Assembly: GCA_016758965.1 (NCBI GenBank)
Contig: JAEPRB010000071.1
Coordinates: 62,001-126,000, forward strand
Source of the DNA: Circinella minor
Taxonomy: Eukaryota; Mucoromycota; Mucoromycetes; Mucorales; Lichtheimiaceae
Direction of reading: 5' to 3'
Length of the DNA: 64,000 bases
The notes under the pieces were generated by a model. The model had not been told where the DNA came from, did not search any database, and saw only the letters and a program-made list of their open reading frames with translations. This document shows positions 47,364 through 59,216 of the stretch, piece by piece. Position 1 is the stretch's first letter. Each line of letters opens with the position of its first letter. The translations under genes were made by a program, and so were the position numbers.

Positions 47364-48782
47364 TTATGTATCTTTTTTTGAACATAAAAGACCAATAACA
47401 TCTGACATGGATATCACACCAATGACTTTGCCTGATTCTTCACTTTGTTTAATCCATACACGATGTGTATCCAATTTTAAAAAATTTTCAATGACATTTT
47501 GAAGGGTAGTATTAGGTGTAGCAACAGGAAGTGCAAGTGTTGAAGGACGGTGCTATAATATTAGTATTTTATTAGTAATTTTTATATATGTGTGATGAGA
47601 GTTTACTTGTTTGTTGTTTTTTATTGATACAAACACACACAATTCAAACAATTTCCTCCCTCCCCCCATCTTCCCTAGTTCTTTTGTACTACAAACAAAC
47701 CAGAAACCTTCCCAGTTTTCTCTAAAAAAAAGGAAAACTTACTTGAATATACTCGACGCAAGGTAATGTAAGTAATTCAAAAGTATCTAAATTAGCACTT
47801 GGTAAATCTTCAAGACATAAATCACCAACAAGGTTACCATCACTAAAAATGAGAACAGGTTTTGTTTTCTTTTTAGTATTATGATAATGATAGTCATCCA
47901 TCTTTACCTTCTCTCCACTTCCCTTCCTCCCCACTCCCCAAAAAATATAAATATTAGAATACTTTACTCATCTACAATCGGAACACCGCTCACATTTTTT
48001 TCAGCCAACAGTTTGTATCCACTTAAAGCAGATTGGTTAGCTTTAACACTCACTAATGGAGGCTTTTTATCAAATCCCAAATGACCAACACTTGTATTTA
48101 CATCAATGATATTAGCAATGGACCCTGGATAATGGTATATGTGTCGGATAATATCGGTTTGGGATAAAAGCCATGGACTGCCTTTCGGGTTACCATAATT
48201 GACAACCAAGGATCGATGAACACCCGAAGCAAACGCACGAAGAGTCTAAAATAAACATTACATTACATATATATAATACACTATTATTATTATTATTTAA
48301 TCTGATTAAACGCTCCCCCAGCCTCATTTTTCACATCATTCCCCCCCCCCTCTCCTCTCTTCCTAGCTACTTCTAAAACAAAACAAAACGGAATAACTTA
48401 CATCAAATAAAGTATCTTGACTATCTGTTTTATGCATCCAATAACTTTCACGATCCGTATCCAATCCAAGAACATTTTCAATTGAATCATCCAATTTTTG
48501 AGTTGTTTTATTCAATTGATTATCATTATCATCTCCACCCACAAGATATAATAAAATATCAAACAAATTAATAATACTCACGACTTGAGTACTATCATGA
48601 GAACAAATAGGAAGGGAAGTGATCTTATTATTTTGTAAAAGTTGTAAAGCAGTTCGAATCGATGTCACTGGACTAATAGCAATCAAAGATGGTTTTGAAT
48701 GAGCCAAAACTAAGTCATCCGGTTTTAATTCTGTAATATCGACATTATTGGGTGAAGAAGTGGTGGGAATACAAGTAGTCAT
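47364..48782 (-). CDS. Four-CBS-domain protein (Snf4/Sds23/CBSX type)
   Basis: Exons in transcript order 48782-48402, 48245-47968, 47842-47743 and 47552-47364 give 315 residues. Four CBS motifs can be traced: SIRTALQLLQNNKITSLPI with VVSIINLFDIL; a second ending SPWLLSQTDIIRHI; a third SALSGYKLLAEKNVSGVPIV with LVGDLCLEDL; a fourth TTLQNVIENFLKLDTHRVWI with IGVISMSDVIGLL. Tandem CBS pairs bind adenine nucleotides and sense energy state. The segment before the fourth motif (RPSTLALP) resembles Snf4-like proteins, but I cannot tell an AMPK gamma subunit from Sds23-like or plant CBSX-like proteins. It is cytosolic, without signal or membrane segments. It lies head-to-tail downstream of SPT3. Confidence 0.82.
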
Positions 48783-48913
48783 ATTAATAAATTCTGATAT
48801 GTATCTTTGTTTTTTGTTTTTTTGGTAAAAATAAAAAAGTTGGATTAAGTCAAAAAAAAAAAGGGATATAAGTGAAAAAAAGAGAAAAAAAAAGAAAAAA
48901 AAACATGCGAGAA

Positions 48914-48934
48914 ATATATATATATATATATATA
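48914..48934. repeat. TA microsatellite
   Basis: About ten TA units between the SPT3 stop codon and the start of the CBS-protein gene, inside its 5' leader or promoter. Confidence 0.8.
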
Positions 48935-49081
48935 AACAAATATTAATATGGACAGGTATTATAGAGTGAGAGAGAAACGTGTGAAAAGGGGGGGGGATGG
49001 TTTGACAAGTCACAAGCGCAGTTTTTTTTTTTACTTTGCATGAATTGATTTGATGAGGAGTGGGATGATTATTTATTATTA

Positions 49082-50476
49082 TTAAATGAGTGATACTTTT
49101 GTACGAACCAACCCACCACGGAAATTCTTGAGTGGTTGTGGTTGTTGTTGTAACCTTCGGAATGCTTCATGAATATGTTCCGGCTGTAATGGAATCTGTT
49201 CCGTACTTGGTAATGAAAATAATCCTCCACTTTGACTTTCCGACATTGTTTGACTTGGTGATAAATGTTCTTGCTGTTGCTCTTTTTTACTTTTTTTATT
49301 ACTATTATTATTATTAGTAGTGTTACTATTTCCATTCTCTACTCCATGTTCATCTTCATCCTCTCGTTTTCTTTTATTTGTTAATGTCACTGATGTCCCT
49401 GTTGTTACTCCTGGTGTTGCTGTTGCTGTTGTTGTTTCTACTACTGTTGCTATGGTAGTGGTTGTTGTGGTGATAGCAGAATTAGCAGTAATAGCAGTTG
49501 TTGTAGCAACACCCGCAGGAGTAGCAGTAGCAGTAGTAGCTGTTGCTGATTTCTTTTTATTTTCAATATCATTATTTTTATCATTACTACATTTAGCAAT
49601 TTGTAATGCAGTCGATGTCAACTTGCTCACCATTTCATATGTCAAAAAACCCAAACTATCCACAATATCATCATTCGGTCGAACATCCACAAAAGCATTC
49701 ATATTAGCCCATTCACGAAATCTTTTACCCTTTCGATAAGTAAAAGAAGCTTGACGACATTCAGAATAATGAACATATTCTTCTCGTGTCATAGCCCTTG
49801 TCACTTCATCTGCGTCGCGTAACCTTTGAATCGAATCATTATAAGCTTCCAATTCATCGTCATCTTCTTCTTCTTCACCGTCTTGATTAGAAGACTTTAT
49901 AATAACATCTATAAATTGATTAACAAGTTCCCATGGTAACTTAATAATACTTCTAGATGGTTTGCCTGTATTGGTTTCTTCAACAACATCTTCAACTTGA
50001 TCACCGGAGGCATCCTTGGCGTTTTTACGAACATCTTTCCAACTTAAAAACGATCGTAAACGATTGACTTTAGCACGATCATGCCGAATTAAAAAGATCA
50101 AGTCTTCTGCGTTTAAGAATCGTGAGTTACGTCGTGCTGCTTGTGCTGCTGCTTGAATAACCTATGTATTATATATTTGTATAATTATTTATTATTATTA
50201 ATATTTTCTTAATCAATATAGTCATCGTAATATATGTATAATAAAAGAACATACAATTTCAATAACTTGAGATCGTACAATATCTTCAATGAGTTGTGTT
50301 GTTTCTTGTAATGGATCAGATACTTCTCCAACAACAAACATCATCTGTTGAATTTCACTCTGAAAACGATATTTAGACTAAAAAAAATTATAGGTTTTTC
50401 TTTTGTTAATGAATGAATGAAAAAAGAACATAAATTATCAAAAAGTAATAATGAAGCTTACTTTTTTTGCTTCCAT
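49082..50476 (-). CDS. SPT3: SAGA complex subunit Spt3
   Basis: Exons in transcript order 50476-50462 (15 nt, MEAKK), 50377-50255 and 50161-49082 give 405 residues. The N-terminal histone fold spans SKYRFQSEIQQMMFVVGEV, QLIEDIVRSQVIEIVI and FLNAEDLIFLIRHDRAKVNR. A linker with RLRSFLSWKDVRKN follows, then the Spt3-specific block EYVHYSECRQASFTYRKGKR and a second histone-fold helix region (DIVDSLGFLTYEMVSKLTST). Spt3 delivers TBP to TATA-type promoters within SAGA. Residues about 251-311 are a Thr/Ala low-complexity insert followed by a basic KRKRED patch, an unusual expansion. The C-terminus has HIHEAFRRLQ, a conserved Spt3 ending. Coding exon 1 is tiny, but the frame requires it. Confidence 0.94.
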
Positions 50477-51289
50477 GGCAATCGTTATTTTTTTTAACTA
50501 GATAAGTATATTATACAAGTGTAAAGTTGTTAGACAGCAAAGCTATTGTAATTGTTTTCTTTAATTTCTATAAAGAGGAGAGTTTTTCCGCCCACCACTT
50601 TTGCGACCAATTTTTTTTTTTTTTTGCATGATATCATATACGTAAGAACAAAGTATGTCTCGCTCAGTGACAAATTGAATGTGGAATAGGATGTGGAGAA
50701 ATAACAAAAAGTTAATCCGTATAAACCATTTTTTCTTTCTTTTACAATATCATTTTGGATAGATATAAAAATAAGATCGTTTATGTATATAGTCAAACCA
50801 TAGATTAATTATAATTCATGAAATATACACCTTTACTATTAGTAAGTGTATCATATATTGTAAATAACGTTCTGAAAAAATGTCATGTAGGTATATTCAT
50901 TATAAAAAGTCAACTAGTAGTGATGAAAACGCTAAGCGGTTTCTTTGATGTCTCCTCCCCTCTCCTCCTCAGTCTTTCTCCCAACTGTTTTTTATACCTA
51001 GAACAAAAAAGTATTTAGGAAACTTGCTGCAACGCATTTTCCACATAGTTAATTTGTTTTTTTAGCCCCTAAAAAATTTATGAAAGAGAACCTCGGAATG
51101 GCAAACCCGCCATTATCTTCAAAAAGCATAATACTTTTCCTCCCTTTCTTTCTTCTTTCGAAACAAACATCCCCTTTTTTCTCCTTCTCCTTCTCTCTCT
51201 CTCGCTCTCTCCTTTTCTTCTTCTTGCTCTTTTTGTTTTTGTTTTTCTTTTCAGGTTGTCTCATTAGATATTTATAAAATATACAAACA
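50477..51289. other. Divergent promoter with long CT-rich tract
   Basis: 813 bp between SPT3 and the F-box-like gene. A pyrimidine-rich tract at about 51125-51255 ends in TTTTCAG at 51248-51254, so a 5' UTR intron is possible. Frames inside the tract are compositional. Confidence 0.5.
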
Positions 51290-52623
51290 ATGTTACAAAA
51301 ACTACCGACTGAATTATTATGCGTTGTCATGAAGTACTTGACATTTGACGACTTGGACGAACTATATAAGATCCAAATACTTGAGCCTATAGTACGACAT
51401 CATTTACTTCGACATTATCGTTTCCATTATCAAGTTAGCTCATTGTTACGTTTGTTTGAATCGTCTTTAAAAAGAAAAAGAGAAAAAAAGCAGAGTTCAT
51501 TAAGATACAACGATAGCAACAACGACAATGACACTAATGATAGACGAGAAGATATAGCTAATCAGCTATTGGAACTTATATGCCATGCTGTAGAAAAATA
51601 TCCAAAATATGAACATCGAACGAAATTCAGTGATTTGCTTGGCATTTTGGAAAGTACAGTTATTAAACGAATTTTGACTCATAATAATAATAACATACCT
51701 CAAGAAGCTGAAGATGATTATGCATTACTGTGTTTGGATATTCGATACAAGTATTTACATAGTCCATCAATCCGAGTACTTCATGATCCAGTAAGTAAAA
51801 TAAACATATATAGGATGATTGGGATGAAGAGAGATAATGAAAGGAAGAAGATAAATAAATTTTTGGATCTAAAAACAAAATATATATCTTTATGTATAGA
51901 AATACCGAAGACGAAGCACAAAATACCCACTAGCACCATTTCTACCAAGAGAATATACTTGGGTTTGGAGACGACAATGTGCTAATGCAGCAGATTTTTT
52001 ACATGCTAATAGTAAAAAGCGAATACTAACAACAAAAACAAGAGTCATGTTATCTAATGAAGATAAAAATCGACGAAAAGAACGTTTACGATTTGCTCGA
52101 TTTTTTGGACAATTATTTAAAGTAACTAGTCTATATTTGGAATCGAATTTGGATGGTACTTTTGAAGAATGTGTACGGGAAGCATTAGTAACTGGAGATG
52201 TAGAGAGTTTATTGGTAATGTGTGAAGCTGCTGAAAGACCTGTAGATGTTATGAGTATGTGTATGATGGTCAATATGGCAGCTGAACAATTATGGACTTA
52301 TCTTGAAACATTTGATGACTGGCTTGCAACGGATCCAACGCCCGAACAAAGAGCTCGTATGGCACAAAATGAACAAGCTCAACAACAACAACAATTGAAT
52401 GGACAAGAAGAGTTGCCACCTCCAGAATGGCTTTTACCAGATCGATATAAAATTACAGATGATACCAAACTTCGATTAACGGTAATTAATAGAATGAAAA
52501 AAGGAATTCATGGATTTATGAAATGAAATTATTAACATTGATTTTTGTCTTTTATATATCTTTATTATGATTATTTAGCTTATGGATAATTTATATAAAC
52601 ATGGTTGGCGTTGGTTCGATTAA
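51290..52623 (+). CDS. F-box-like protein of unknown function
   Basis: Exons 51290-51790, 51900-52481 and 52579-52623 give 375 residues. The N-terminus LQKLPTELLCVVMKYLTFDD resembles an F-box. The remainder is helical, with WVWRRQCANAADFLH just after the first splice, FARFFGQLFKVTSLYLESN, LLVMCEAAERPVDVMSMCM, a Gln-rich insert and a C-terminus LYKHGWRWFD. I do not recognise a domain beyond the F-box-like start. Both introns are read through by open frames (to 51985 and 52526), so unspliced readings exist, but the spliced ones give the more protein-like continuation. If a true F-box protein, it would recruit substrates to an SCF ubiquitin ligase. The last exon call is the least certain. Confidence 0.7.
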
Positions 52624-52871
52624 ATATTTACGATAAATTATTAATTTTTGAGTATCCCATTATCATCTGTATACAAATCAAACATTTTCAGATTCCTTCT
52701 CTTTGTATCATTCACTAATCCATCTTATTTTCATCATCTCATTGTACCTAGTTTTTTTTTTATGCGTTCTGTCATATATATTCTACATATAAAACATAAT
52801 CATATATATATACTCTCCATCTTTCCCTTCCCCCTATACGTACACATACACACTCTGCCGTCCATATTCAT

Positions 52872-52909
<38 letters not shown>

Positions 52910-53515
52910 AAATATAACTACAATACATCATGTTTAATTTTAACCTACAGTATGCCAATTTTATTTCATAGAAAAAAATTATTGATTTTGAATATAATCT
53001 AGTAGATACTTAATACATAAGTTTATTTTTGTAACAAATATACAGTATCTTGAAATTTTCTTGTCATGCTTAAAATGAAATCCTAAATCCTGGTTTGTTT
53101 TTGAAAAAGAAAAGATTTATGTACGTATATATTTGTGTTGATTTATTTTCTACAATAAATTAAGATTACATCATACATATTTATTCTGTTCGATTAGCGA
53201 TACATAAAATCCAAAAAAGTTTATATACTTCAAGTATGTATATCATATACCTAACGTTTCGTGAAATAAATACTTTAAATAACTTTATATTGGTTTTAGA
53301 AGAATAAAGTGAGCGTATTATAATAATTAGAAGAGCTAGTAAATACTATCATTTGCTGAATAAATAGAAATCAAAACTGAAAAATAAAATAGAAAGTGAT
53401 ATCACAAGGTATAGTCCATAACAATAGTTAATAATGATCACAAGAAAAAAAATATTAAAAAGAAGAAAGGTGCAATAACATTAATAATTATAAATAAAGT
53501 TAACGGTATGTATCT
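52624..53515. other. Convergent 3' spacer with TA microsatellite
   Basis: No gene seen. It contains a TA repeat of about 17 units at 52874-52907 and scattered AATAAA-type signals between the converging F-box-like and syntaxin genes. Confidence 0.55.
52874..52907. repeat. TA microsatellite
   Basis: About 17 consecutive TA units, 250 bp downstream of the F-box-like gene. Confidence 0.85.
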
Positions 53516-55596
53516 TTATGGATTGTCACCAACACCCTGTATAATACATATGTAAGTACGTATATAAAATTAATACGTATTCATTTTCGTTACAGTATAT
53601 AAAGACGCTGAAATAATAACATATACATATATATATTTACCTTATGATTAAACCCGAACCACCAAATAAGAAATGCTGCAACAATTATAATTATAATGAG
53701 AATAAAGAAACAACACCATTTTTTCTAGAGTAAGAATAATATTACATGTTACACATATAGACAATAAGTGTTGTTATTACATATTTATCATTCTCAAATA
53801 TATATATGTTATTATCATCAACTTGAAAATTTAACATAATACTTACTGTACGTGTCCGTTTTGCTGTTTTAATAGCTTCATCTGTATGCTTGACACCTTT
53901 TTCAATATCATCTACAGTATTATCCATATGATCTTCTATTTGATCTAATGTTTTTCCTTGGTGTTCTACAAGTGTTTGCATATCAGTAAATAATTGATGA
54001 AGATCCTATATTATTATAAGTGCATTGTGAGTTGCTTATAATAATAATTGGATAAGTTCGCTTTTTTTTTATCTACCAAAATAGCACGTTCAATCTTTTT
54101 AATATCATCATGACGTGTTTGTACTTCAGATAAAACAGCGTTTGCTTGTCCACTACGATTTGAATTCATTAACTAAAAATACATAAATTATAAGATCATA
54201 TTATTTATTGGGATACGTACAACTTATAAAGTTAAGAAAATAACGGGTTTAGTATTATTAGCTTACACTTTGAGTAAAAATCTTATTTTGTTGATCAGAA
54301 TTAATTATTTGATCTACTTCTTCTTCAGTTGCATTTGGCTTAACTATGTATACAAATATATTAAATAAAACACATAAAAAATTATATATATATATTTCAT
54401 TGAATTAAATTGAAATAAACTATATCCTATTTTGTTACCAATACGAATTTGTCTTTCAACACGTTGTCGATACTTTTTTGCATATCCGCGTTCCATATCT
54501 TGAAATCGTTGAATCACTTGCACGAATTCTTGTCGTACTCGATTACTTTGAGTTTGTCGAATTCTTACATCCGCTCCAGAATGACAATAAGGACCTAAAG
54601 CTATTTAATCAAAATAAAAACTTGTAAGAAGGAAAAGGAATATATAGGATAATGATAAGCTTTATATTATTATAGGATGTTGTTAACTTTTTTGAATAAC
54701 AAGAAAAGAAAATAAAAGGGGAAGACACAACATAAAAAATATTTTCGTAGTTAACCACTAGTTGTTGGTATTTATATATAAATACAACTGAAATATACCT
54801 TTGATTCGCTGTTTAATTTCTTGATTTTGACGAAAGATGTCGTCAATGGATACATCCAATCGTTTGGTTTGACGATCAAAAAAATTATCAAGTGAACCAT
54901 CGTGTAATTTTCCAATATCATCAATACTATGATTTACTTCTCGAATAGCAGCTGAAATTGAATCAATCTACATGTACCATATAACAACGAGGATAGGTGA
55001 TAAGTAACAAGACCTATTAATTATCTAATGAAAAAAAGCTGATAATACTGCTATTATAATTCGGTTCGATATATCCGACATCATCCTACCTCCTCAAGAA
55101 ATTCATCCATTGAATTCAGATCCGCTACTTGAACTTTTTCATCTTGAACTACAGCTGGTTCAGCTCTTTGATTCGATGCATTATATTGTGCTTCTTCCGT
55201 TGTAGGTATTGGGAATGATGAGTGTAATGACTCTTCTGTTTTTGATACTCGACTATAGTTATTATTTCGCTGAGGACCGAATGCTTCTGTGCTAAGAAGA
55301 AGAAAGAAAAAAAGAATGTCATACAAATATTGATGATCATTGTGGAAAATGAGAAAAAAAAAGCAGATGTACTTCATGTTTTGTATAACTTAAAAATGGA
55401 TTTACCTATCTGCTGAATCTACGCCTGCAGCCTTTTCATTATCATTAATATAAAGTTAATATGAATATAAGCTTACACTTATTCTATCTTTTTATTTTCT
55501 TTTCCGAGTGATTTACACCCATCGAGTCAAAAATCTTACTCTTAGCTCAGCCATACGATCTCTACTAACACTATAACATTCATTTTGATAATTCAT
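53516..55596 (-). CDS. Plasma-membrane t-SNARE syntaxin (Sso1/Psy1 type)
   Basis: Ten exons in transcript order: 55596-55540, 55431-55406, 55291-55090, 54967-54799, 54600-54439, 54343-54267, 54172-54077, 54005-53847, 53724-53641 and 53536-53516; 350 residues. A Habc region starts near residue 85 (LNSMDEFLEEVIDSISAAI). The SNARE motif runs from about 251 to 313 (RHDDIKKIERAILDLHQLF...) with zero-layer Gln279 in LVEHQGK. A basic KRTRTKK stretch precedes one membrane helix (CCFFILIIIIIVAAFLIWWF). Unusually for a tail-anchored SNARE, about ten residues (GFNHKGVGDNP) follow the helix, the last six in their own exon. It pairs with Sec9/SNAP-25 and synaptobrevin in exocytosis. Exon 2 (26 nt) is small but keeps the frame. 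Confidence 0.9.
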
Positions 55597-56132
55597 TTTA
55601 TAAATAATAATAATAATAATATATATATAAGAAGAATTAATAAAAGAGAGAGAGAGAGAAAATAGGAAAGGAAAAAAAAAAAGATGATCTAAATTCTTGT
55701 TAATGTTTTACTATTGATTCTTGTTTTAAAATTTTAATAATTTTCAGGAGTCTATCTTGTCATAAAATAATAAATAATACGTAATAAAGCATTTATACAT
55801 ATATAAAAGAAAATCACGTTGAAATCAGAAAAATATAGTATATAGAAGTTGAAGGAGAAAAAGAAGGGAGAAGAAAGGAGGAAGGAGTTCCAAAAAGAAA
55901 AGGCTCTTTTTTTTATTGTTGCTTGGTTACTAGTTTGTCAAATAATCATGACGATGTATGATGTATAAATTATAAACAATAATAAAATAATTTTTCTTTT
56001 ATGTTGAATGAAAAAATGGCTTGGAGTAACATATACATGTATGTGTGTTTATATGTATTTTTGATGATAAATTTTTGTAATCTTTGGGGTATATAGTAAA
56101 AGAGAGAAATAGAGATATGTACAACGAAGTGA
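55597..56132. other. Spacer, no gene seen
   Basis: AT- and purine-rich sequence between the F-box gene and the syntaxin gene, both on the minus strand. It contains a GA-rich tract at about 55640-55670 and 55855-55900. Confidence 0.5.
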
Positions 56133-56888
56133 TTATGAAAATGCTTCTAACATCCTATGCGTTAATTGTTTCCCGGCCGTGGTGTAACCATGATGATGCA
56201 TGAACCAAAGAGGGTGACACTCCAATAATAAGGGCAATATCCACCGCTCACCTGGTCTCAATTTTGCCCAATCGGCTGGTGTTGGATGAACACTATAACA
56301 AAATATTGCCATGGCATCCAAAGATTTTCTATAAGCGGTGGTTTCCTTTATTTTAAGTGATGTGGATTTTTTTGTTGACATAACAGTTTGATCATCCAAG
56401 GTAATCTTATATAATAATGGATCACGTAATACTTTGGAAGTAAACATTCTAAATCCAGTATCTTGATCTACGGGTTTAAATATTAATCGATTTTCATCAT
56501 GTCGAACGAGTTTCATGTCAACAGCACAGCACCAACGAGATTCTTGGCGAAAAAATAATCGTAAAGTAGAATGTTTGAGCTTATGTATTAATAGATTATG
56601 CTGATTGATAAGATGGTAAAAATATGAATTACTGGAACTCATGTTGATAAGATCTGTGGCAATGAGGTTGTTAAATATAAGTAATAGAATTTCACTTGGA
56701 AGAATATCTATTGTTGTTTTTATTTTTGTTGTAGGTAAAGTCGTAGACGATGATGATAAAGTAGAGGAAAAAGATATTCTACTTATACGTCGTCTTTGTT
56801 TCTTTTTCTTATTATTTTCATTTGATGATGGATTTAATATTATTGAAGAAGTTGTTGTAGTAGTAAATAAATTAGAAAAGGTGAGCAT
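56133..56888 (-). CDS. F-box domain protein
   Basis: One uninterrupted exon of 251 residues. A Ser/Thr- and Lys-rich N-terminus of about 58 residues is followed by an F-box: IDILPSEILLLIFNNLIATD (60-79), with SYFYHLINQH completing it. The C-terminal 150 residues contain RLFFRQESRWCCAVDMKLV, RDPLLYKITLDDQTVM and PGERWILPLLLECHPLWFMH; I recognise no substrate-binding repeat. F-box proteins link substrates to Skp1-Cul1 ubiquitin ligases. The start is the first ATG of the frame. Lack of introns is unusual in this neighbourhood, but several F-box genes in fungi are single-exon. Confidence 0.78.
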   Translation of the reverse strand: MLTFSNLFTTTTTSSIILNPSSNENNKKKKQRRRISRISFSSTLSSSSTTLPTTKIKTTIDILPSEILLLIFNNLIATDLINMSSSNSYFYHLINQHNLLIHKLKHSTLRLFFRQESRWCCAVDMKLVRHDENRLIFKPVDQDTGFRMFTSKVLRDPLLYKITLDDQTVMSTKKSTSLKIKETTAYRKSLDAMAIFCYSVHPTPADWAKLRPGERWILPLLLECHPLWFMHHHGYTTAGKQLTHRMLEAFS

Positions 56889-58029
56889 TTTTTTTTTGTA
56901 TGTAAAAATGAAAAGAGAGGAATTCCAAGAAAGTGATAAGATGTAAAAAAACCAAGAAATTGTGATGCTTTTATATTTTTTGACCTACATGATGATTAGA
57001 TCATCTTGAGCCAATAAAAAATTATATATGTTTGTGTTGTGTGTGAAAGAGAGAACAGCTTCTTTAATGTTCTTTTTTGTTGCAAAAAAAAAAAAAAGTT
57101 GTTCAGAGTAACTTAGTTGTAACGTGACACATTTTATTATTCCATATGAAGATATTTGTGTATATGGATGATCTTCTCTTCCTTTGATAATTTCGTTTCT
57201 CTATATCTTTTATCTTTTTCTTACATGAAAAATAAAATTATAATAATGGTGAAAGTAATCACTTTAAAAGAGAAGCATGATATGTAATTGGAAAAGAAAG
57301 CTCAGATTAAAAAAGAAAACAATGTTTGGAGGCAGATGACTTTATATGTTTCACGATTCTTTTTTAATTTCATATCGTAACGCCACAACAGAAGAACAGA
57401 ATACAATACTTTTGGTGATACTTTTAACCCAAATCTGCAAGTTGGTGATTAAAAACCCCCTTTTCTAATTTTTTTTATCAATTGCATATATTGATGAGCC
57501 AATTAAAATACCCTTTTCTGCTAATTTTGCGTTTAAGCTTGTATATATATGTATATATATCTTTCAATAGATAAGCAAGAATTTAGAGGATAAATTTCGA
57601 GATTCATTAAACGAATTAGTGAAAAAAGTGTATTGCTTTACATTTACTTATTATATATATGCTTATAACAAATAATAGATCTACAAGATATGCAAAATTG
57701 GAAAGATAAAAATTTTATATTTAACGTCATTCAATGTTACACAAAGTGTAATACAAGTTGAGCTGGATCAATTTATGTCCCAATTTTAACCCATATTTAC
57801 AATTTTTTTATTGCAAGTAAAACATTTATTATTTAACACAGGGGAATTGGGTTTATATAATCAAAAGATTGTTGTAACTTGGAGAAGCTAAGACTTTCTA
57901 AAAAAAAAATGACGTATTGTTTACCCATGTACATTAAATATATAAAATAATATGGAGAGTCTTTTTGTTTTCTTTTTTTTATTCTTTTTTTTTCTCTTTG
58001 TTCTCTTATATATGTATATACTCAAAAAT
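56889..58029. other. 1.1-kb intergenic region, no gene seen
   Basis: Divergent spacer between the F-box gene and the LEA-like gene. AT-rich without repeats longer than short TA runs. A T-rich leader directly precedes 58030. Confidence 0.5.
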
Positions 58030-59216
58030 ATGATGCTTAGTGGAATTATTCGTCGTGAAGTTGTAGGATCAAATATGATTCAACGTACATCGCTTACATA
58101 TCGTCGTGCATTGGTGCAGCAATATCAAATGGTGATTAATTTTTATTTATTATAAAAAGTTCGAGTACATATTATTAACTGCTTTGGGTTTTCAAAATTA
58201 CTAAAAATTATTATTATATTAGCAAAATTATCATGGAGGTGCTACAGAAAGAATTAAAGAAACTATTCGACATCCTGCAGAATCTCTTAAATCAGTTGGT
58301 GAAAAAGTAAACAGAAAAGCAGGTGAGAAACTTGCTGAAGGTATTGAAAAGGCAGAACACGCTACTGACAGTTTAAAGCATGTGGTAAATTGTTATTCCT
58401 CTTAACTATTATTATATATGTAATAAATATTTTTGTTATATAACTTAATAATTTTTCTTTTTTCGATTGCATATGATTATAATTATATAGAAAGATGAAA
58501 CTGTTCAAGGATTGAAAAATGCCACTGATAAATTAAATCATGAAGTAGGTGAAGAATTAAGCAAAAGTGTTAATGCTGCTGAAGCTGCTTCTAAAAGAGC
58601 TCAAGGATTGAAACATGAAGGTGAACAGAAAGCACAAGAATTTAAAAAAGCTGGTGAACAAAAAGTAGAAGAATTGAAACGTGCAGGTGAACAAAAGGCA
58701 GAACATTGGAAACAAGAAGGTGAACAAAAAGCTGAAGAATTAAAACATGCAGGTGAACGAAAGGCAGAACACTGGAAACAAGAAGGTGAACAAAAGGCTG
58801 AAGAATTAAAACGTGCAGGTGAACGCAAGACAGAACATTGGAAACAAGAAGGTGAACAAAAGGCCGAAGAATTGAAAGAAGCTGGTAAAGAATATACAGG
58901 AGTCAATTTAAATAATGCAGGTGATAAAATCAATCAAAAAGCACAAGAAGTTAAAGAAGCCGGTAAAGAACAAGCAGGAGTTAATTTAAAAAATGCAGGT
59001 GATAAAATCAATCAAAAGGCTGGTGAAACTATAAATGAAGGAGTTAATGTTGCTGAAAATGTTACAAAGAAAGCATCTGAAAAAGCACAAGAATGGAAAC
59101 ATGAAGGTGAAAAATTAAACCGTGAAGCTAGTGGAAAATTTTCTGAAGGTGTTGAAAAAGCAAAAGAAACTATCAATGAAGCTGAAAAGAAAGCTAAAGA
59201 TTGGTATAATAAATAA
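58030..59216 (+). CDS. LEA-like amphipathic repeat protein, probably mitochondrial
   Basis: Exons 58030-58131, 58223-58384 and 58491-59216 give 329 residues. The first 30 residues (MMLSGIIRREVVGSNMIQRT...) are basic and hydroxylated without acids after position 10, like a mitochondrial presequence. The rest is almost entirely Lys/Glu/Ala-rich amphipathic helix with 11-residue periodicity, as in group 3 LEA proteins. Residues about 155-220 are three near-perfect 22-residue units (AGERKAEHWKQEGEQKAEEL), then two NLNNAGDKINQKA-type units. LEA proteins are disordered when hydrated, fold on drying or at membranes, and protect against desiccation, cold or heat. The start could also be the second Met. 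The first intron boundary (GTGATT donor) is the weakest. Confidence 0.82.
58683..58880 (+). repeat. Three 66-bp in-frame tandem repeats
   Basis: Units start at 58683, 58749 and 58815, each encoding 22 residues of the LEA-like protein. They differ by only a few, mostly synonymous, changes, which suggests recent unequal duplication or homogenisation. Confidence 0.85.

Noticed and set aside
49320..49739. Val-rich frame antisense to SPT3
   Set aside because: Reverse complement of the Thr/Ala low-complexity region of Spt3.
58601..58933. Cys/Phe/Ser repeat frame antisense to the LEA-like gene
   Set aside because: It is the reverse complement of the Lys/Glu repeats; the sense frame has family features.
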